From contig NC_135550.1 in the NCBI RefSeq assembly GCF_964340395.1, forward strand, positions 23,634,176-23,698,175: 64,000 nucleotides of DNA. Reading direction: 5' to 3'. Under the pieces are notes generated by a model that saw nothing but the letters and a program-made list of their open reading frames with translations, had not been told where the DNA came from and searched no databases. This document shows, piece by piece, positions 35,287 through 47,569 of the stretch (positions within the stretch are counted from its first letter, which is position 1; the number at the start of each line of letters is the position of its first letter). Position numbers and translations under genes: made by a program. This DNA comes from Glandiceps talaboti (lineage: Eukaryota > Hemichordata > Enteropneusta > Spengelidae).

Positions 35287-36096
35287 TATATACATATTAC
35301 ATGAATATTCATGTTATTGAAAGTCAAAAAATTTAATGCAACTGGGTAATTCTTTCAAAAATTCTAAATATTTTCTCAAATCTTTTTTTCTAAATTTCAA
35401 AATTTCAAAATTTCAAAATTGAAAAGTTTTTTGAAAACAAGAGATCAATGAATTTTTTCACAGGATGTTTCCTTTATAATTTCCTGGCTTCCTTTCAAGG
35501 GTTCTTTTTTTAATGATAATTTAATTTAGTACAAAATATTACAAACTGGTAGGCTTTTTGGTGAAGACACACAGAAAATGAATTATTTCTCCATACAGTT
35601 ACCAGTATTCTAAGTCACTGTAAGATACAAAATACACCAGTTCTGCATTACAATGAACAAATGATTTCTACATATGCTAAATGTGAGATTTATTGTCTCA
35701 ACAAGCAATTTGAGGGAAGGTATGAAATAATTTATGAATTTCCATTCTCCAGTGAACATGTTTACACACTGAATAGTCCCTACTCAATTCATCGATGTCA
35801 AATAATGCCTACAATTTCTTTGTAAGTAGACATTTCCACTGCAGACAATGCACTTCTATGTCAGCTCTATAATCATGAAGCCTAGTATGACATCTCATCT
35901 CATACCTGTCATTCCTTTGTTATCAAAAATGTTGTTACATTTCCATCAATATTGGAGAAATTATGGCCTTATCAAAGTTAACCATTGTCAATATTATTAT
36001 CTTCAAAATATTCAGAATTCAAGGCAAAGCTAGCTTGATCAACAAGTCCTGGTAGGCTCTTATTGCTTCTTGTATTTTCTTCAGTATAGTTTAAAG
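35287..36096. other. No gene seen
   Basis: AT-rich. A short run of three CAAAATTT units occurs at 35391-35420. Confidence 0.5.
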
Positions 36097-36405
36097 TGGC
36101 TATATGGATGAGGATTGGGTTTTTGTATTTAAAAATTATAAAACAATTTTATCGTGGCTTCCTACTTGAAAAATCAGCATAAAACAGCATATGCCAAGTC
36201 CTTCTTTGCAAATCAATAAATTGCAAAAGACTGATAACTGTAAAATATTTATTATTTACTCATTTTTTATCATTTTGCAACGTACTGAGTAACATACACA
36301 GACTTTGTCTATCTTATTTTACATTCATTTTTCAAGTAGGAAGCCATGATAAAATTGTTTTATAAATAAAAAATAAATACTAGTAACACATTGTCATCCA
36401 TATGG
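36097..36405. mobile_element. MITE, GCCATATGGATG family, copy 2
   Basis: The left arm (GGCTATATGGATGAG ... ATAAAACAATTTTATCGTGG CTTCCTACTTG) is mirrored by CAAGTAGGAAGCCATGATAA-AATTGTTTTATAAATA ... CATCCATATGGCC. Arms are about 80 bp with small indels, longer than in copy 1. The centre is AT-rich and non-coding. Confidence 0.8.
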
Positions 36406-37671
36406 CCATATAAGCTGATCTGTGGCAAATCCCACTTCAATACAATAAATAATTAACGCATAGGTCACACAATTTCACAAGGACATTAAACTATCATGAC
36501 ATACCCTGGCATACTGAAATTACAAGAATGATACTGCCTTTTCCGTTTATCAAATTTGACATTTGAAAAAATTGTTGGTGCAATTTTATTGAGAGCGGCA
36601 CTGAATGCCTGTATGTCAGGCAGAATAATCACTCATAATTTTCAAAGTTAATAACAATACATAAGGTGAATATTACAGTGACTCAGCGTAATCAAACATG
36701 ACAACTTGCAGAGTGGCTGCCGGGATGGCAACTCATAAGAACTTATACATACATACATACATACATACATACATACATCTGCACGCACATCTGCACACAC
36801 ACACACACGCGAGTGAGTTTGCTAAAATCAAGTATATGATTAATATTTTTGTTCAAGTTTGAATGAAATCTTACAGCAAATATTTAGCACTATGACATCA
36901 ATATGTGATGTATAAGACAACACTGGACTGGTAATAGGGATGATAATCACTTCAACATTTTACTCTGATCAATGCTCTTGCTTGGCAAAGAAAACAAACT
37001 AGAAATGACTAATCGGTATTTAAATGTTTTCAGATGCAATCATGCAGAAATTAAAATTGATTGCCCTGTTGCTTGTTGAAGTCATTAAGAAATGAATTCA
37101 GTGAGTATAAGTAATTGGAATGTGTGTAATTCAGGATAGGTGAGAGAAACAGTACAGTTTGAAGGACTGCATGGTGTATTTTATCTTTGTGATATATGCA
37201 AAATACACACATTAATGCTAAGAGACACTACAGAGACATAATATGCCATTAAAATAGGGAACAAACTCCATATACGGACATCATAGCGAACACCATGTTG
37301 TGAAGGCTGCGAACAACCCTGTTGTGAAGCCAATCTATGATTTGAGTGACCTGACACACCATGGTAGGAGTAGATAGCTGCAGGTACTACAAGGGTGGGC
37401 ACATCAAAAGGTACAGGGTCTGTCTTTGAGGCTTGCACTATCATGATCCCTGTCCCGTAATCACCAAATATTCATTTACATGTACATATCAAGTTAAGAA
37501 TATAGGAGGCATTGCTAACAACACGGCCTATACTCCTGAGATGTTTCAGTCAGAGTTTAATTAATCCTAGAGAATTCAGTTCTTGACATATCATTCTTCT
37601 CAGTATTATCACATCTGCACAATATTTGAAGGACGTCAACTACTGTCAGTTATTACAAAGCGTCTGTAATA
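36406..37671. other. No gene seen; short CATA/CA tract
   Basis: A (CATA)n tract at 36745-36778 and a (CA)n tract at 36793-36808 are the only repeats seen. An 87-codon minus frame (37181-37444) has no recognisable domain. Confidence 0.5.
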
Positions 37672-37718
37672 TGTACATATGAGAGAGGGATTAAAGTGCA
37701 GGTTATGAAATGGCAATA

Positions 37719-37757
<39 letters not shown>

Positions 37758-38050
37758 CATCATTTTCTCAAGAATGGCTGACTCCATTGAAATTATGTAC
37801 ATTCTTGGGGTAATGACCAACCACAACTGATTACTGTAGTTTTTGAGCATGATTCATACACGTTAATCAGCTCAATTTACATGATTATCAAATAGATTTA
37901 GTGATTGGGCAATACCTTAGTAATAATTTATTAGATTTGAATGTAATTTGCTAGGCACATTGATAATACTGTATTGTGTATATTTACAAGGTTTGGCTTG
38001 CATTTCAATCAGCTTATTTTGCATAATACATTCTTGCAGGTATGGTGGTT
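37672..38050 (+). mobile_element. Microsatellite-bearing element, copy with (CTGT)n
   Basis: (TCTG)n at 37719-37757 is followed at once by TCATCATTTTCTCAAGAATG and GCTGACTCCATTGAAAT. The same junction is found behind the microsatellite in copies A, B and at 60612. Core-like text (GGGCAATACCTTAGTAATAA) follows. The right end is unclear. Confidence 0.5.
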
Positions 38051-38383
38051 TGGAAGTGTATGTGATATGGTTTTAAAGGAAGATGATCCAGATCCAGATG
38101 GCTATAATTACACTTGGTGGACACGGTTTGCATATTGATTTATAATGTGCTAGGTTGGCTAAATGTCAGAGGTACAATGTACACATTGGTAAAGGATTTA
38201 TGGCCACTAGGGAGTACAGAAACCAAATGTAAGAGCCCCCTCTGACTTTTTGTCTGCTGATGGCATTGAAATATATATGTTATCATGGTATTGGGAAAAT
38301 AATTCATACCCCCCCCCCCTCCCGATATCATAAATCTATTGAGCAGTGATGAGCCATAAAATCCTTACTAAACAAGAATAAAC

Positions 38384-38446
38384 TTTAGACATCCATCATA
38401 CCTTGTAGCTAATTTAGCTTTCTACAAGGTGTGATGGATGTCTAAA
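38384..38446. other. Compact 25-bp hairpin
   Basis: Left arm 38384-38408 and right arm 38422-38446 pair over all 25 positions. On the plus strand one pair is G-U and the loop is 13 nt. The size matches a pre-miRNA or a tiny MITE. On the minus strand the G-U becomes A-C, so the plus strand is the better RNA fold. Confidence 0.7.
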
Positions 38447-40014
38447 AGTAAATAATAAAATGTTCATCAAATTATCATGATACATATGACTTCTACTCTA
38501 CTTTTGTACTATAAGTTACTAATGTTAAGTATGACTCGAGGGTTGAAACAGATGGCCATCTAGATGGAAAGTTCCATCATCAGCATTACCTCTTACCAGC
38601 TCCCAAACAGGCATCCAAACCCCCCAGTACAGAGTAGTACACACAGTACACAATGTGTATGGCTCACATACAACCTATTGCTGGGTATTTAAAATAGATA
38701 AACATTTGAGTCTACATGCAGACTAACAGAACATGTATATTTGCAAGATGAATGGTTTGGTTCTGCTAAAATGCCAATCGGTACCTATCAGTATTTTATA
38801 ATAAAAGTAGCAGGGCTACATGTCCTTCCCTAGTTGGAAAATACAAGCCTAGATTTATAAATTAGGATAATTTGATGACAGCAAGACATCACTGATATGA
38901 CACTGTTATTGGTTGTATTCAGAGATCAATGTCAAATATCATGTCTAATTATTAATATTAAGTAGAACCAATGCAATGGTACACTTAGTAAATTACTAAT
39001 TTAGAGAATACAATGCTACTGTTAAGGTACATTGCACCTCAAGGACAAATTTCCCTGAAAATCTAAGTTTGTCAATTCTATCCAAACTTTGCCATATGAA
39101 AGATTGTTCCCAGTTCTGTTGAAATGATAAAACAATTTTGGTGGTTCACTGTCTTGTTTTCAATTAAATCACTAAATCTTTTATCTTCCCATAGAGTTAA
39201 CATAGTATTTGGCAGCCATTTCAAAAATTTGCATGGTGATCCCATATTTTTTAGTTGATTTTATTATAAACTGAGAATAGGTTGAAGTTTTCTAACAGCA
39301 GATGTTTAAAGAGTTTACTTCCATGGTGCAGTCTACATCATTTAACAGGAAATTGTGGATAGATACAGCTATATCATCATAATAAATCACACTGTATCCT
39401 TTAAATGCTTCATAACATGTGAATTTTGATGCTATACCTAAAGTATTTATAGTACATCATCATGAGCTTTAGTCCTCATGAAAATTACATATTTACATTT
39501 CTACCTGTCAACAGGATAAGTCCACCATCCTATCCTAGTATCAGTAAGTAGCTTTCTATTTTTTTTAGAGATTAGTCTTAACTTCCCTGGAAGGCTGTTA
39601 AATACTCAGGACTGACTGTGTCAAAGCTAAACAAAGCTGAAATCTTTGCTTCTTATATATTACATCAATCCCAGCGTGCCATTATATCACATTCTCCACT
39701 CTAATCCATCAATTTCTACAACTTTCACTGGCTCCCTGTTGCCTGTTACAGTCCAATTAACACTGATTCCCCATTACTAATTACTCAATGCCCCCATTTC
39801 CAAATACCTTGAACGATACAATAAATCTCTGATCTCTCTTTATCCAGCCTCAGAGTTGCACCAGCTGTCATGGTGAACAGTCACTACATCATGAATCAAT
39901 GACCCATATACAGGGACATGTGTTATCATCTGAATCAACCAACATAAGGGAGCCATCATTATTTACGACTCAAAAAGGGAGTGAAAGGGGGGTGAAAGGG
40001 GGGGGGGGGGGGGC
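38447..40014. other. No gene seen
   Basis: Unique AT-rich DNA. A poly-G run lies near 39999-40013. Confidence 0.5.
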
Positions 40015-40285
40015 TACTCCAAATTTGACATGTTAAAATAGTACCAGAAAGCATTCTTTTAGTCCTTGAAATTCAAAAATCTCAGGGACGGGAAGGGGAA
40101 ACTACCCACCCCACTTGACTACCTCAAACTGATTCAACTAATACCACCTAATTTCAAAATTTACCTAGTATAGTGCTACTTTAGGAATACTAGTAAGCTG
40201 CATTCATTGTTACCCCTTCCTCTTGAAATATGCTACATCCATAACATTATAAGGAAATTCAAATTCAAAATACAAAGTTTGATAT

Positions 40286-40287
<2 letters not shown>
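40015..40287 (+). repeat. Dispersed repeat family R2, partial copy
   Basis: TTTGACATGTTAAAATAGTA, AGCATTCTTTTAGTCCTTGA and later GCTGCATTCATTGTTA with TTGAAATATGCTACATCCAT match 56650-56995 in the same order. It runs straight into a (TATG)n array. Confidence 0.6.
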
Positions 40288-40317
<30 letters not shown>

Positions 40318-40385
40318 TGTATGTATGTATGTATGTATGTATGTATGTATGTATGTATGTATGTATGTATGTATGTATGCATGCA
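40288..40385. repeat. (TATG)n microsatellite
   Basis: Nearly perfect TATG array. Reading frames over it (MYVCMYVC or HTYIHTYI) are not genes. Poly-G runs follow at about 40457-40475 and 40510-40526. Confidence 0.98.
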
Positions 40386-40526
40386 TAATTTATGTATATA
40401 TGTACGAGTGTGTGTATGTGGTGTTTCAATGGAACCATCAACCTCAATTTGCAAAATGGTGGTGGGGAGGGGGGGAGGAGGTTTATGAAAGAATTGTGTC
40501 AAGCCAGATGGGGGGGGGGGGGGGGT

Positions 40527-43208
40527 TCACTAAAATTTGTTGAATTGAAGCAATTAGCTGCAGTCTGGCATCCAACACCTGGTTTCTATTTTTTACCATC
40601 AAGTTTAATTTTCAGTTCTCTATGTGGGACCACTTATTAAATTTGCGAACCTCCCTTTAATCAAGTTTCTGGTTTTGTGGATACTTCAGTGAGACCACTG
40701 CTTTTGAAATGACCTATATGGGTCAAAGGTTTTGTGTGTCTGTGACACTACAAGCACACAAGTTGTCTGTGGGTTGTGGTAAGCATTATCAAGGAAGCTC
40801 AAGACCACAAGTCCATCAAGTGAGGGAATGTATCTATCATTGTATGATTGATGTCATTCGAAGTGACCTTACAAAATAGGTTGACACTGAAATTAACTTC
40901 CACTGCTACTATATGCAGGATTCCATCATGTTTAATATACCACAAATATTATTAGTACAATCATTTTTTCTTCAAGTTATGGTAACATCAATATATTTAC
41001 GCTTTACCCACATTATTTAAAACCTCAGGGCTATGTAGATCAGATTTTGTTGCACAATGGAATGGTTACAGGATACAGACCTAGTTCAGTTGGATTGTTG
41101 CCAGTGGAAACAACCACAAATATTTTAGTCTAACTTTTGTAGTTACAATAATAAATGGTGGCAGATTATACCATCTGCTCACATTGTGGAAATTCAAAAG
41201 TCCAACAAAAGTCAATAATCATATTATCTGTATTTTATGATGCAAAAGGGAAATTCTTGCACAGCAGTAATGCTAGACCCGCACATACATACAAACACAC
41301 AAACCTTATAATATTATTTCTTCACAATTGAAGGTACACTTTTGTTTGACATACACATATATCATGAACTACACGTTTGAGTTATATTATTTAAGTAGTG
41401 ACAAGGACCCAAGCTTATGTCACACATTTTTTTTACGACAAGGTAAATTTTGAAGGACGAAAAATGTTCATGAAATGAGAATGAATGTTCATAGTTACAA
41501 ATTAAAATTTCTACTCACACAGAAACTTTCGGAGGCACATCCCAAATTTTCACTGACATCTCACTGACCACCGATGCTGCTGATGAGATGCCAGTGCAAA
41601 TTTTGGATTCATTTTTGACTCTGTAATTAGAATTTTCATTTGTAATGTTTATGAAATACTGAAGAAATAATTTGATGCAATGAACTGTATTAATTAAATG
41701 CTGCAGTCTTATATTTGCACCAATATTTTAGTTTTTAAATTTCCTATGGTTTGAATCTGTATTCACTGTATTAATCGTACATTCATAAGCATTATTATCA
41801 ACATTCTTCGATTCATGTATCAACTGCATGAAATCCTTGATTACAAAATAAATATATCACTGTAAACAGTCAATACTGAGTACTTGAGGAATCCACTATT
41901 TATAATACTGCTACAAGAAAACATACAAATGTAGGTGGTTCTCTTTTTATAACATGCAGCCCCCTACATTACCTTAGATACACTCTTGCCTCCTTTTAAT
42001 ACATTATACAACAGTTTTGTGTTTACATGTGGGATGGGAATTAGTGTTTGGGAGTCACTCTACATAGAAAAGTTCAAGCCAAATCCAGGGACCTCCCACA
42101 GGTTTTCTTTATCACAACCGTTTCCGGACACATCTGCAGTTAGGATATGAAATAAAGACCCTCAGAATTGCTACACAGCTGTGCCTGTGCAACAGTTTTC
42201 CACAGTAGTATCACACCCTAGATTGCCCAAATATGGTAACTGCATATAATGCATATGTATCAAGTCATACAGACTGGCTTTTATCATTAGAGTGAAATGG
42301 ACAATTAATTTTCAATATCAAGTCCAACATTGTCACCAAAAATGTGTAAATCGCTTAAAAAACATCTTTAGCTCATAATTGGGTTTATGGCCCGGGTTTG
42401 TGGGCCAAGTATTACAGTTTAATGTTCTCTCAAGGTTGGGCCCTTCCACTATACAATCTCAGTCTGCAAACCCTAAATCCGCACCATAAAGGTGATTAAA
42501 TTAGGAAGGTTGTTCATACCAGAGTAATAAGGACTATGGGCAGGGGAAGAGTTTGCACCTGTGTTACAACAAAATCACACTAGTAGAAACCAAAACTAAC
42601 TATTAAAATTATAAATACCAAAATGAAACACAGTTTATAAATTTAGGAAATACCTGTATGACTTGCACAAGCACCCTAACCCAGCTACAATAGCAGCCAC
42701 TTGATTATTTACCGCCAATTTTAATGTACAACAATCTATTTTCATGTTGTTTCAGCACCACAAATGTTATGACATAGATGCATGTCATCACTGTCAAGTA
42801 AAAGAATCAGCAAATAAATCAGGTACTCTAAATAGCACAGTTACCCATGAACAAATAAATACACAGTGATATAGAATAACATATCAGAGAAGTACGAGAA
42901 AAGTGTATTATTATATGAATATAAATTGCAATTCTGTCACATCCAAAGATTACTATAAATCTGACCTTATGAAAATATGAAATGACAAATGTTATGCTTG
43001 AAAAAATAAATACATGCAGTGACATCAAATAATATTTCAGAGAAAAAAGTGTCAATGGCCGGCATTGTAGCATGGTACAATGTACAGTTTTTAAAAATGT
43101 TTATCCACATGTTGATCCATGCTAGGTATAGGTGTTCATTTGCTGAATGATTATCCAATTGCCTAGTATCCAACCATGTTGGTATCTTTGCAACATACGC
43201 AATCATTT
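40527..43208. other. Long gene-free stretch
   Basis: No coding, RNA or repeat structure recognised across about 2.7 kb. The minus frames at 42828-43206 carry no family motif. Confidence 0.5.
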
Positions 43209-44036
43209 GGCTATTGCTATGGGCATGGTCATATTGTTAGACATATTTGCATATATTTTTTGAATGTTCGTTCACTTGTCTATGAATCCCTGATGTTATC
43301 TTTGCGATATACCATGGGCATCATCATATTGCTGTTGCTATGGACGTGGTCTTGTTGCTAGGTATATTTGAATACATTTTTGAATATTCATTTGTATATT
43401 AATCCCTATTGTTATCTCTGCAATATGTGATCACTTGGCTGTTGCTATGGGCATGGTCTTGTTTCTATGCAGATTTGCATACACTTTTTGAATGTTTTGT
43501 TCACTTGTTTAAGAATCCCTATTGTTCTCTCTGTGAAATACACCGTTTGGCTGGTGCTATGGGTGTGGTCATGGTTACTAGGGATATTTGCATACATTTT
43601 TTGAATGTTTACTCACTTGCCTATCAGATGATGTTATTTTAGCAAAATATTCTGCCATTTGGCTGTTGCTAAGGGAGTTGTCATGTTTGCTATGGCCAAT
43701 TGTGTGAAAATGTTTTGAATAAAATCTGCAGAGTAACACTGCTACTTGTGCTAGAAATATCTCACCAAATTTCAATCTCACTGACCAAGTACTTTTTGAG
43801 ATATAAGTTTTTGACCAAAATTCACATTTTTACATCTAATGTGCATATTGATAATGAGATCATTATATGCTTAATATTTCTTCATCTATACATCCCAAAA
43901 TGCATCCTCATTGAATTTCAGCCCAATCTGCTCATTAGTTTTGAAATTATAAGTTATTGACTAAAAAGACACATTTTTAGACCTATTAAATTTACATATC
44001 ACTGATGGAATCATCATCTCATGAACAAATCTCAAT

Positions 44037-44071
<35 letters not shown>

Positions 44072-44122
44072 TACACACACAGACAGACAGAGAGACAGAC
44101 AGACAGACAGGCAGACAGACAG

Positions 44123-44173
<51 letters not shown>

Positions 44174-44240
44174 AAGACAGAGACAGACAGACACTTTGCC
44201 ATGCCTATAGCACTACTGAACTTTATCAGTTCAGTTGTGC
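43209..44240 (-). mobile_element. Microsatellite-bearing element with five ~111-bp core repeats, copy D
   Basis: GGCTRTTGCTATGGGCATGGTC-type units begin at 43209, 43330, 43437, 43549 and 43661, each followed by a TTGCATACATTTTTTGAATG segment. A different spacer (43700-44035) has ATATAAGTTTTTGACC and similar text. (CA)n and (GACA)n occupy 44039-44194, and the tail CACTTTGCCATGCC ... CAGTTCAGTTGTGC closes it. Orientation is set by analogy with copy C. The tail matches 45501-45545. The plan is that of pearl/HINE-like elements, but the core sequence differs from family A. Confidence 0.6.
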
Positions 44241-45394
44241 TACAAAGGAGAAACTCTGTAAATATATAACTGTAAATTTCAATGCTGATATGTATGACAA
44301 AAGATTTCTCTAAACTAACATTCTGAATATTTAACACTGACTCTTAGAATTTGTATTACAACCTTACATTGTAATATCAAGTTCTTACTGTAATTCTACT
44401 ATACATATAATAGATAAAAACCTTCTTATGCAAATCCTCTTGAATATCTGAAAAAGAATCTTATATTTCAGAATTTAAGAATATTCTTACAGATATGAAC
44501 TGCTTTTACAATATCTGAGGGAAATACTGATAAAAAATCATGTTGACATATGTAATTCTTTAGAATTTGTGACAGAAAGAATTGAGGACAGCATCCATTG
44601 AAATCTCCTCGATAATAACTGTCAGAAATACTGAATCCAATTGGAAAACAAAATTCTGAAAATAGATCTGGCAAACAAAAATTCCTACAATAAAACACCA
44701 TTCAATACAATTCATTGGGTATATATGTATCTATACAGCATCTTACAAAAAATAAAATTGGGAATAGATTATTGAGAGATATCTGATGAGATACCATACT
44801 GTGTTTGGAAAGTGAGGTAAATTCTAGAGGAAATCAATCATTCTGTGGAAATTCAATTCATTGATATTTAAATCAATTCATTTCATTGCTATTGGCTTAA
44901 AGGTTTTACCATGTCTGAAAACTCACTGGGTGATTTGAAAATGGTTGGCTCGTTTACAGGAAACTTGCCATGAGTCTTACAGCATGCAGCAGTGATTGAC
45001 AGATCTTAGCTTAGTAGCAATCATTGGCTTATACCTGGCAGACATCTTTTAACCCCGACAGTATACTAAAACCACTTGCATATTAAAACATGTAATGGAA
45101 TGTTTAGAATAATTTTTTTCCAAATCAGTGACTATCTGTCTAAGAATATAGTAATGTAAGAATCTAGGTACCCCTGAGAGATTAGTATATTTACAGGATA
45201 AATTATGAAATTACAGCCCCAGTAGAAGTACCATTTCACAGTTCCCATATCAGGTTTGTTCACGAGACTCCTAATGGCTATCCGGCAGGTCTATACACAT
45301 GACTGTACCCAAAGTAACATCATCACCAAATACGAAGACACCTGGTCCAGTGGTTTCTTACTTTAAGTCATTTACACGAAAACATACCCACACC
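44241..45394. other. No gene seen
   Basis: AT-rich unique DNA. The minus frame 44468-44701 is unrecognised. Confidence 0.5.
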
Positions 45395-45398
45395 CACC

Positions 45399-45450
<52 letters not shown>

Positions 45451-45545
45451 TACAATAAACACAGAGACAGACAGACAGACAGACAGACAGACGACAGACA
45501 CACTTTGCCATACCACCGGTATAGTTCAGTTATGCCAAAAAACAG
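45395..45545 (-). repeat. Microsatellite plus tail of a copy-D-type element
   Basis: (CA)n at 45402-45448 and (ACAG)n at 45464-45492 are followed by CACTTTGCCATACC ... TATAGTTCAGTTATGCC, the same microsatellite-tail order as at 44039-44235. No core repeats are seen upstream, so it is a truncated relative. Confidence 0.6.
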
Positions 45546-46415
45546 CCACAGAATACATGTATGTACACATTCTTAGTAACAATGTCCATATACTACTGTT
45601 TGGTTTGGTTTTAAAAATAGCACAAAAGAATAATTTATCATCCCATGTTAGCAAACACTTCACTCTGTCTCTAAGCTAGCTACCATGCCAACAGCATGCT
45701 TTCAACTTACACGGTTCAGGCTAATAACCCTAAGCTTGGGTCTCAATTGCAACTGTAACAAACCATAAAAAGTGAAGGACTGCCACATATGCATAGTTCT
45801 GATCACAATCCTTTGTTTAATCTAAAATATAACATGCCTTTCAGAAGAAGGAAGATTCATATACCTGCTATATCAATACAAAATTTAAGTTAAATGTCTT
45901 TCTAATTAAGAAATCTTAAGTTAAGATACACATTTTGTAAGTTTTTGTTTTAGATTTTCAATAACCAAGCCCAGACGATTCCCAAGATGTTGATTGGGAT
46001 GCCTTGAAATAACCATAACCATGCATCGTTTAGCCCTAAGCAGTCTTGTTTGTGAGTCCTATTTTAATATATTTTACTTGGTATTGTGATAGGTTTTAAC
46101 AGTTTTCAAGGTCTTTCTGTTTCATGTCGGACATTTTACTGTTTATTCCTTCAGGATGCTATAATATTCTTTTTTTAGTTCTGTAAAGGTCATTGAGGCT
46201 GTTGGTAATGCGCTGATAAGAATGTATTATTATTATTATTATTATTATTACTATTATTATTATTTAATAGAGCAGCAATGGCATGATATGTCACACCTTA
46301 CAAACTAGATTGTATTCTTTCCTTTGAAGTCAACCTCCGTTGATGCCAATTATCAACAAAGAGAAATCTTCCATGTTCATTTGTTACATATATACATATA
46401 TACATAAATATTATA
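45546..46415. other. No gene seen; (ATT)n at 46225-46264
   Basis: Unique DNA with one interrupted ATT microsatellite. Confidence 0.6.
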
Positions 46416-46721
46416 AATTGTACTGAACTTTCAAAGTGTGTCTGGAAAATAAAGGAGTCGGGCCACCAGTATTCCATCAACTGGGCTATCATTGCCCATG
46501 CAGCCGCCTACTCTAATGCAACAAAAAGGTGCAACCTGTGTCTTACAGAGAAGATGTTTATCATCAGTGCAAATAAATTGGGACTCCTTAATAAACGATC
46601 AGAACTGATTTCAAAGTGCCGCCATGAAAACAAATACATTCTTTCATTCCACCATGTCAAACCTCAACGCGCATCACATCCGGGTACCAGTTCTTCTGCG
46701 AGTTCGAATTCAATCACTTGA
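46416..46721 (+). pseudogene. Penelope-like retroelement, C-terminal ORF fragment
   Basis: The plus-strand frame reads TELSKCVWKIKE, QYSINWAIIA, AYSNATKRCNLCLTEKMFII, LLNKRSELISKCRHENKYIL and ends at TGA 46719-46721. The order (LSK-x-VW-x-K; YSI-x-W; CNLCLTEK; LNKR-E; CRH) is the conserved region after the GIY-YIG core in one branch of Penelope-like elements. It has a CxxC and a CRH that may bind zinc. The frame is uninterrupted here but has no upstream catalytic part, so it is a 5'-truncated copy. A hammerhead-like fold begins 17 bases after the stop. Family assignment rests on remembered motif order, not on a search. Confidence 0.7.
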
Positions 46722-46737
46722 ATTTCCGTTAAAATTT

Positions 46738-46783
46738 AGTCGTCCGAGGATCGCATTCAAGCGTGAAACTCTGAGTAACGGCT
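46738..46783 (+). ncRNA. Hammerhead-ribozyme-like fold behind the Penelope-like frame
   Basis: Stem I is AGUCGU (46738-46743) with ACGGCU (46778-46783), six pairs including one G-U. The core is CCGAGGA (46744-46750), one base off the CUGANGA consensus (U4 to C). Stem II is CGC/GCG around AUUCAA, framed by a U-U pair. GAAA follows at 46765-46768. Stem III is ACU/AGU with triloop CUG, then A at the cleavage site. A very short stem III is known from Penelope-linked hammerheads, which are thought to work as dimers. The U4 change should weaken or abolish cleavage in this copy. Confidence 0.6.
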
Positions 46784-47569
46784 CCGTACCATAACTTGTA
46801 TATTTTGTGTACATAAATATTATGTATAATTTTCTATTTCATGACAAACATATTTCTGAGAGCAGTTGAACAATGGCTTGGGCTCCATACTGTTGTGTTA
46901 ATATGCATGTGTGCACCAGTGTTCACATCAAATGGGGGCCCCAACTAGCCCTGCTTGCAGATGGAGTAAGTCGGGACTTGATTCTGTTTAGGGACATTGT
47001 CAGAATTGTATCCTGTACACTACCTGCAGCCAGCAAGACTAGGCCCCAGTGTGACAATTTTGATGTCAGTAATCAAAACAAAAAACAACAGTTCATTTCT
47101 AAGTCAGTTAGAATTTGATACTTGGAGGATCTTCATGAATTCCATATCTATACAATTAATATCAGTTTAAATTCTTACCTACTTTATGAGGTTTTCTTTT
47201 ATCTATCTTTTATCTTTGAACCTACATCAATTAACATTGCAAACTTTATGGGGCAATAAAGATATTATATATATGTCTGGCTCTGCTTTAATCCTCCCAA
47301 ATTTTATCCATGAAGATCTCTCTTATCAAACTGGAACCTAAACATACATTAAGACAAAGTGGACTTATCAAAACAAGGTCAAGATATTTATAGCTTGGTT
47401 GGTACTAAAATGTAGGTCAAAATCAATCAAGTCATACTGGATGTTAGGGTTTTAGAATCAGAATTACTTTATTAATCCCACTAGGGGAAATTACAACGAC
47501 AGTTCTTGCGACTGTCGGAGCTTGAACTATCTGTGTCGCTACATGAGCAGTGCCACCATACCTTTTATA
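46784..47569. other. No gene seen; short dispersed motif at 47461
   Basis: ATTACTTTATTAATCCCACT followed by AGGGGAAATTACAACGACAG (about 47463-47502) resembles a common retroelement 3' motif. An 81-codon plus frame (46873-47118) is unrecognised. Confidence 0.45.

Noticed and set aside
44005-44337. ~100-codon frames with TDRQTDRQ or SVCLSVCL repeats (also 60426-60687)
   Set aside because: Translation of (GACA)n/(TCTG)n microsatellites.
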